Assembly (NCBI RefSeq): GCF_024585265.1
Contig: NZ_CP036533.1
Location: 7,697,001-7,761,000 of the forward strand
Direction of reading: 5' to 3'
DNA: 64,000 nucleotides
From: Bradyrhizobium sp. WBAH42
Lineage (GTDB): Bacteria; Pseudomonadota; Alphaproteobacteria; Rhizobiales; Xanthobacteraceae
A program made the translations under genes and the position numbers. Each line of letters starts with the position of its first letter. Within the stretch, counting starts at the first letter, position 1. Below the pieces are notes generated by a model. The model saw only the letters and a list, made by a program, of their open reading frames with translations. It did no database searches and had not been told where the DNA came from. Positions 59,180 to 64,000 of this stretch are shown piece by piece.

Positions 59180-59665
59180 ATGCTCACGACTGAAGAACTC
59201 CTCAACGGACTATCGCCCGAGCTGACGCTGCGGTTCTTCGCGACATTCGCTCGCATGGAATTTGCGCTGAAGCAGCTTCGCTTGCTTCGTTTTACGGCAG
59301 AGGGAGAGGTTGCACAGATCGGCCACCCGCGCCTTGTTGCCCGGCTCGGGGCCGGATTCTTTCAGGCTGTTGAAGCTGCGCACGTGGCTGAAACGTTGAT
59401 CGCGATCCCGCCAAAGCACTTTATCGTCAATGGTGACGGTGGCGTGGAATTCGGGGAGCAGCCCGCTCCCATAGGGACAACATCCGATTTGATCGGTGCG
59501 ACATGGCGCGTCCGCAACAATCTCTTTCATGGCAACAAACTATTTCCGGCCAACCGTGAGCGTGACGAGGATTTGATGACGGACGCGCTGGCCGTGCTCG
59601 ACATGATCCTGCAGGCGCTGCCCGATGTGTCGATGGCATTCCAGGAACCGCAGCAATACTTCTAA
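59180..59665 (+). CDS. HEPN-like protein of unknown function
   Basis: 161 residues, mostly helical, with VRNNLFHGNKL near residue 115. The spacing R-x4-H matches the catalytic motif of HEPN RNases, found in toxins and defence proteins. No partner antitoxin is evident. An ATG start; a modest AAAGGAAG is found upstream. It stands between a truncated nuclease gene and other decayed genes, so it may be a surviving part of a larger module. Confidence 0.5.
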   Translation: MLTTEELLNGLSPELTLRFFATFARMEFALKQLRLLRFTAEGEVAQIGHPRLVARLGAGFFQAVEAAHVAETLIAIPPKHFIVNGDGGVEFGEQPAPIGTTSDLIGATWRVRNNLFHGNKLFPANRERDEDLMTDALAVLDMILQALPDVSMAFQEPQQYF

Positions 59666-59725
59666 GCCGAGGCGTCTAGGACACTCATGGAGGAATGATC
59701 CAAGCTCTCAAGCAAGGAATTGCTA

Positions 59726-60040
59726 ATGCTTCACGCGAAGATAGCCGATGAATTGCGCGCGCGAGGCATTACGCGCACTGCGAATAATCCGACGGGCGAT
59801 CTCGCGGAATACCTGTTCTGTACGGCGTTTGGGTGGACTCGCGCAGGAAATTCCTATCCCAATGTCGATGCCATCGCCGACGACGGCTGCGCTTCCAGAT
59901 CAAGGGCCGACGAATGACGACGAATCGCTCCAGGCAGCTCGGCGCCATTCGCTCCCTTGACGGCGAACATTTCGATTTTCTTGCCGACGTTCTCTTTGAC
60001 AAACGGTATGGTGTCCTGCGAGCCGCCCTTATTCCCTAAC
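59726..60040 (+). pseudogene. Frameshifted DUF6998-like protein fragment
   Basis: The first part (AKIADELRARGITRTANNPTGDLAEYLFCTAFGW) runs from an ATG with AAGGAA upstream. The second part, in another frame, continues with RFQIKGRR and SRQLGAIRSLDGEHFDFLADVLFD. Together they resemble a small protein family often beside defence genes. A frameshift lies near 59890 and the C terminus is cut off by the helicase fragment. Confidence 0.5.
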
Positions 60041-60625
60041 AATCCCGTTGTGCTCGACGTGGTGCGGAAGCAGCCGGCTCAGATGATCTATGTGGGCGAC
60101 AAGTACCAGCAAATCTACGAATGGCGCGGTGCGGTGAACGCGATGGAAAAAATCGCGACCCAGGCTGAGACCTACCTCACCACCTCGTTCCGCTTCGGCC
60201 CTGCCATAGCGGAATGGGCCTCGAAGCTCTTGCTCCTTCTCGGCGAAAAGCGGCCGCTCAAAGGCAACGCAGCTGTTAAGAGCCGGGTCGGGAGCGTTGA
60301 GCCGCGGACCATCCTGGCGCGAACCAACGCCTCCACCATTGGCGCAATCATCGAGTGCCTGGATAAAGGCAAGAAGCCTCATCTTGTGGGTGGTACGGAT
60401 GAGTTGATGAACATGCTGCGCGGCGTGCAGGACCTGAAGGAAGGCAAGCAGAGCACAGTCCCCGACTTCTTCGGCTTCGACAAATGGGAGCAGGTTGTCG
60501 AGTTTGCGAAAAGCGGCGAGGGGGATCACCCTATGTCATTCGTGAACCTGGTCGAGGGCGCGGCGAGCGCCAATTGATATGGGCTCTCAATCGGACCGTC
60601 GACGAGGAGCGAATCTCCCGCATTG
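60041..60625 (+). pseudogene. UvrD/Rep-family helicase fragment
   Basis: Coding begins without a start, with QMIYVGDKYQQIYEWRGAVNAM, the motif III region of UvrD-type helicases, and TSFRFGPAIAEWA (motif IV). It stops near 60577, while the matching continuation (ERQLIWALNRTVDEE) is found in another frame. The ATP-binding N terminus and the last motifs are missing, so it is a remnant. Confidence 0.65.
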
Positions 60626-60816
60626 CCGGGTCAGGCGGACGAGATTTTCGATGCGGTTGATGCTGCTCATCGACGTTCCGTCAAGAACCGAAGTCAGGCT
60701 AGCGGACTTCGTCGGCTGTCGACATCGGTCTATTGGGAATGTTCTGCAATATCGCGTAGTCCTCCGCAGCAGTATCGCTTTCCTGGGGTTTATAGGGAGA
60801 GAACGACTTGATCAAA
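60626..60816. other. Intergenic, no gene recognised
   Basis: No supported gene; continues the decayed zone. Confidence 0.4.
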
Positions 60817-61197
60817 CTAGCCTTGGAGTTCGCCGATAAGGTTGAGCATCTTGATCAGCGTCTGTTTGGAATCGCCGAGCTTTTTGGACAGAATCAAGTC
60901 GCTCCTGCCGGACATGCGCAATACGGCTTCGAGAACCTCATCGGAGGTGCGTACGAGATCGACCAGGTGCCGTCCCGTTGGTCCATTCTTGGCCGAAAAC
61001 CAGTTCTTCACGGCGCGCTCGTTGGCATTTGTCAGAGCAACGACCCTCTTAATGGCGGCATGGGTGTCGCCAAAGTCCTTGTGAAGAGCCTCTGCAATCT
61101 CTCGTGCAAACTCGGCGCTTCCGAGATCTGTCGCTCCGTCAGGATGAGAGTTTCGTGAAACGGACTGAAATTTTCGGTCCCTTTTTGGAAGCGACAT
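60817..61197 (-). CDS. Small helix-turn-helix-like protein, divergent from the recombinase
   Basis: 126 residues from the ATG at 61197, with GGGAGAG upstream; a longer frame to 61329 is less likely. The middle, IKRVVALTNANERAVKNWFSAKNGPTGRHLVDLVRTS, has the layout of a helix-turn-helix of the Cro/XRE type used in mobile elements. The rest is a helical tail. It is divergent from the serine recombinase, about 80 bases away, and could control it. Confidence 0.6.
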   Translation of the reverse strand: MSLPKRDRKFQSVSRNSHPDGATDLGSAEFAREIAEALHKDFGDTHAAIKRVVALTNANERAVKNWFSAKNGPTGRHLVDLVRTSDEVLEAVLRMSGRSDLILSKKLGDSKQTLIKMLNLIGELQG

Positions 61198-61277
61198 TCC
61201 AGCTCTCCCTTGGGTACGCTGAGCTATCCGCGAGGCTGGACCCGAATTCAGGTTGATCGATGACCGAGTAGCTTTCC

Positions 61278-62843
61278 GTGAGACGCGCAAGACAAGCAAT
61301 TGCCGAAGAGCCACCCAAAGGCCCGGCACGGGCGGCGCAATATGTGCGCATGTCCACAGACCATCAAAAATATTCGACGGAGAACCAGAAGGAGGCGATC
61401 GCAGCCTACGCTACCCGGCACGGCTTCACGATCGTTCGCACCTATGCCGACGAAGGGCGCAGCGGCCTGCGCATCGAGGGTCGCGATGCCCTGAAGCAGC
61501 TCATCGACGATGTTCGAAGCCGCCGGACCGATTTCAGCGTCGTGCTGGTCTATGACGTGAGCCGCTGGGGTCGCTTTCCCGATGCGGATGAGAGCGCTTA
61601 CTACGAATACACCTGCAAGGAAGCAGGCATCCGGGTCCAGTATTGCGCTGAGCAGTTCGAGAACGATGGAAGCCTGTCCTCCACCATAATAAAGAGTATG
61701 AAGCGGGCGATGGCCGGCGAGTATAGTCGGGAACTCTCGGCAAAAGTCTTCGCCGGGCAGTGCCGGCTGATCGGTCTTGGATTCCGGCAGGGCGGTACCC
61801 CCGGATATGGTCTCAAGCGGCAACTGATCGACGAGCATCGGACGCCCAAGGCCGATCTTGGCCGTGGCGAGTACAAAAGCCTGCAAACCGACCGGGTCAT
61901 TTTAAAGCCGGGACCGCCGCAGGAAGTCGAGTTGGTGCGGCGCATCTACAGGTGCTTCGTCCTCCAGCTCAAATCCGAGGCTGAGATTGCCGCCATGCTC
62001 AATTTCGAGGGTATTCCGAACGAATTTGGCCGACCCTGGACCCGCGGGACAATCCACCAGATCCTTACCAACGAAAAGTATGTCGGTAATAACGTTTATA
62101 ATCGCGTTTCTTTCAAGCTGAAGCAGGCGCGCGTAATCAATCCGCCGGATATGTGGATACGCGCCGATCATGCGTTCGATGCGGTTATCGACAGCGACTT
62201 CTTCCTTGCCGCCAGGCGCATCGTCGAGGAACGCAGTAAGCGGCTAACGGACGCCGAAATGCTGAAACGGCTAACAACGCTTCTAAAGCAGAAAGGGCAC
62301 CTTTCCGGTCTTGTGATCGACGAGATGGATGAAATGCCCTCAAGCTCCGTGTATCGAACGCGGTTCGGCAGCCTTATCCGTGCCTACCGACTCGTCGGAT
62401 ACGATCCCGGACGCGATTACCAGTATATCGAGACCAACCGTGCTCTCCGGACGATGTTTCCGGACGTGCTTGAAAAGGCGATGGCGGGAATACGCGACGC
62501 TGGAGGAACAGTCGAGTTCGATGAGCTAACGGACATTCTGACCATCAACGGCGAGTTTACGGCCTCGATCGTAATTGCCCGCTGCCTGCACACTCCGGCC
62601 GGCTTTCTGCGCTGGAAGCTCAGGCTCGATACCGGTCTGCGTCCCGACATCACCATCGCTATCCGCATGGACGGAGAGAACAAAGAGATACTCGACTACT
62701 ATCTCTTGCCCAGTATCGACATGTCGGCCGACCGGCTCAGGCTCGCGGAAGAGAATGGCATTTACCTGGACGCCTATCGCTTCGACGATCTCGACACGTT
62801 CTTTGGACTTAGCGCGCGCAACGAACTGGGAGTTGCCGCATGA
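61278..62843 (+). CDS. Large serine recombinase
   Basis: 521 residues. The N-terminal resolvase domain has the catalytic serine at 26 in YVRMSTDHQKYST, plus the helix VYDVSRWGRFPDADESAYYE with conserved Arg. The recombinase domain (GTPGYGLKR, then FGRPWTRGTIHQILTNEKYVGN) follows, and the rest is a C-terminal extension without a typical coiled coil. Such enzymes integrate, excise or invert DNA. The stop overlaps the following parB-like gene by four bases, so the three downstream genes are one operon. It is a good candidate for the integrase of a mobile element. Confidence 0.92.
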   Translation: MRRARQAIAEEPPKGPARAAQYVRMSTDHQKYSTENQKEAIAAYATRHGFTIVRTYADEGRSGLRIEGRDALKQLIDDVRSRRTDFSVVLVYDVSRWGRFPDADESAYYEYTCKEAGIRVQYCAEQFENDGSLSSTIIKSMKRAMAGEYSRELSAKVFAGQCRLIGLGFRQGGTPGYGLKRQLIDEHRTPKADLGRGEYKSLQTDRVILKPGPPQEVELVRRIYRCFVLQLKSEAEIAAMLNFEGIPNEFGRPWTRGTIHQILTNEKYVGNNVYNRVSFKLKQARVINPPDMWIRADHAFDAVIDSDFFLAARRIVEERSKRLTDAEMLKRLTTLLKQKGHLSGLVIDEMDEMPSSSVYRTRFGSLIRAYRLVGYDPGRDYQYIETNRALRTMFPDVLEKAMAGIRDAGGTVEFDELTDILTINGEFTASIVIARCLHTPAGFLRWKLRLDTGLRPDITIAIRMDGENKEILDYYLLPSIDMSADRLRLAEENGIYLDAYRFDDLDTFFGLSARNELGVAA

Positions 62844-63724
62844 TCAACGAAACGGCGCCAGAAATTGTTAAGGTCCCTGTAGCGGACATCAGGGTCATCA
62901 ACCCTCGATCGCGTAACAAGCGGATATTTGGCGAGCTTGTGACAAGCATTGCCCATCTTGGCCTCAAGAAGCCGATCACGGTTAGCCGTCGCAATGGTCA
63001 CGGATTTGATCTCGTGTGTGGTCAGGGGCGGCTGGAAGCCTTTATAGCTCTTGGTCAAACGGAAATACCCGCGATTGTCATCGAAGCCTCCGAAGAGGAT
63101 TGCTTCGTGATGGGCCTCGTCGAAAACCTCGCGCGGCGCCACCATTCTCCGCTAGAGCTGGTTTCCGAGATCGGCAATCTCAAGCAGCGCGGCTATTCGA
63201 TCGGACAGATTGCGGCCAAGATCGATTTCAGCACCGAGTATGTCCATGCGATCTGCTCCCTGTTGGACAATGGTGAGCAACGACTACTGGCCGCTGTAGA
63301 TAGGGGGGTTATTCCGCACACCATTGCCATGGAGATTGCAAAGGCCAAGGAGGGCGATGTCCAAAAGGCGCTTGCCGAAGCCTATGAGGCCAATGCGATT
63401 CCCGGCAATCAGGTCCTCGCAATCCGCAAGATCATCGAACAACGCAACCTGCTCGGCAAGGCAAAGACTCCAACAGGGCCGCGGCAACAGGCGAAGCGCG
63501 TGACCTCGAGCGCGCTTGTGCGCGCTTACAAGAAAGAGGCTGATCGGCAGAAACTACTCGTCAAGAAGGCTGGCCTGGCCCAAAGCCGCCTGCTCTTCGC
63601 CATTAACGCCCTGCGAATGCTTATGGCAGAGGTCCCGTTCGTCAAACTGTTGCAGGCGGAGGAGTTGCATACGCTCCCGAGGCCCATTGCGGAGCGGCTC
63701 CCCGGGGCGGGAGGACAGTCATGA
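62840..63724 (+). CDS. ParB/RepB-like partition-family protein
   Basis: 294 residues. N-terminal ParB motifs: VPVADIRVINPRSRNKR, LGLKKPITVSRR, LVCGQGRLEAFIALGQTEIPAIV and ENLARRHHSPLEL, followed by a KorB-type HTH (YSIGQIAAKIDFSTEYVHAIC). The C-terminal part with a Lys-rich helix resembles RepB. ParB proteins bind specific DNA and clamp using CTP. No parA is adjacent, so a role in recombination or regulation of the element is more likely than classical partition. Confidence 0.85.
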   Translation: MINETAPEIVKVPVADIRVINPRSRNKRIFGELVTSIAHLGLKKPITVSRRNGHGFDLVCGQGRLEAFIALGQTEIPAIVIEASEEDCFVMGLVENLARRHHSPLELVSEIGNLKQRGYSIGQIAAKIDFSTEYVHAICSLLDNGEQRLLAAVDRGVIPHTIAMEIAKAKEGDVQKALAEAYEANAIPGNQVLAIRKIIEQRNLLGKAKTPTGPRQQAKRVTSSALVRAYKKEADRQKLLVKKAGLAQSRLLFAINALRMLMAEVPFVKLLQAEELHTLPRPIAERLPGAGGQS

Positions 63725-64000
63725 GCATGGCCGATGTCCGGATAGCTTTTGAGCAAAACATCATTGTTCTCCCGTTTGATGCGATCCTGCCGCTAAGGCA
63801 GGTCTCCGACGAGACGAAAAGGCTTGTCCGGTACAAGAGAGTGGCCCAGTCGATTGCCGAGGTCGGATTGATCGAGCCGCTGGTCCTGTCGAAGCACCCC
63901 GACGAGAATGGGAAATACCTCCTCCTCGACGGTCACTGGCGCCGCGCGGCCCTCATGGATCGCGGCGAAACGAGCGCGCGCTGCATTCTAGCGCATGACG
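63721..64000 (+). CDS. Second ParB-like protein, cut by the window end
   Basis: Starts with an ATG that overlaps the previous stop (ATGA) and runs to the edge. The visible 93 residues contain VAQSIAEVGLIEPLVLSK, then YLLLDGHWRRAALMDRGE, typical of the ParB N-terminal nuclease-like domain. It forms a tandem with the first ParB. Confidence 0.8.
   Translation, partial: MSMADVRIAFEQNIIVLPFDAILPLRQVSDETKRLVRYKRVAQSIAEVGLIEPLVLSKHPDENGKYLLLDGHWRRAALMDRGETSARCILAHD

Noticed and set aside
61621..62171. Minus-strand open frames inside the serine recombinase
   Set aside because: They are mirror images of high-GC coding sequence; the plus-strand protein has catalytic and domain motifs.
1..64000. tts boxes (TtsI sites) for type III effector genes
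   Set aside because: No stretch I inspected matched the motif well enough; the effector gene's own promoter lies outside the window.

Overview
The window reads as a symbiosis island of a slow-growing soybean-type rhizobium (Bradyrhizobium, close to the B. japonicum / diazoefficiens / elkanii group). The evidence is the nodABCSUIJ operon with an upstream nod box, tandem nodD1-nodD2, a MerR-type gene matching nolA, the fucosyltransferase gene nodZ, and fixR-nifA plus fixA with -24/-12 promoters. Between these lie long non-coding and decayed stretches, as expected of such an island. All assignments come from reading the sequence and from knowledge of the families; no database search was made.

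Layout. 1-4.8 kb: a C48 (Ulp1/SUMO-protease) type III effector-like protein with nine 49-residue repeats and no start inside the window, an IS66 transposase remnant, a small SET-domain protein, a perfect 256-bp palindrome and a small cysteine-containing secreted protein. 5-12 kb: a trpD-like gene with altered active-site motifs, an ATP-grasp ligase, and a divergent two-gene operon (haem-oxygenase-like oxidase/GFA fusion plus a 2OG-Fe(II) oxygenase). 12-17 kb: fixA, nifA and fixR. 17-26.6 kb (minus strand): nodZ, a truncated nolO and nodJ-I-U-S-C-B-A, read from a nod box at 26.9 kb. 27-31 kb (plus strand): nodD1, nodD2, a small protein and nolA. 31-43 kb: an ABC-type amino-acid-binding protein, several small proteins, a second well-spaced nod box, an Omp25-like barrel, a hemN-type gene and an OprB-like porin.

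From 43.6 kb the content changes. An Mrr-nuclease/STAND NTPase gene is followed by the 3' part of an initiator-tRNA-like sequence with a terminator, probably an attachment-site scar. Then comes a DISARM-type defence operon (N6-adenine methyltransferase, a large DrmE-position protein, DrmA, DrmB, DrmC), a graveyard of broken defence-like genes, and a serine recombinase followed by two ParB-like genes that runs off the right edge.

The most interesting pattern is regulatory. Six plus-strand promoters share one architecture: a TTGAnC/T -35 box, exactly 19 bp of spacer carrying an imperfect dyad centred on ACGTnACGT, and a TAnnnT -10 box. This is the over-long spacer that MerR-family activators act on. 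One site lies directly in front of nolA, the only MerR-family gene in view, and one lies in front of nodD2, a reported NolA target. The others precede the trpD-like gene, the ATP-grasp gene, the ABC binding protein and the hemN region. I propose that these form a local NolA regulon linking Nod-gene control to an uncharacterised metabolic function.
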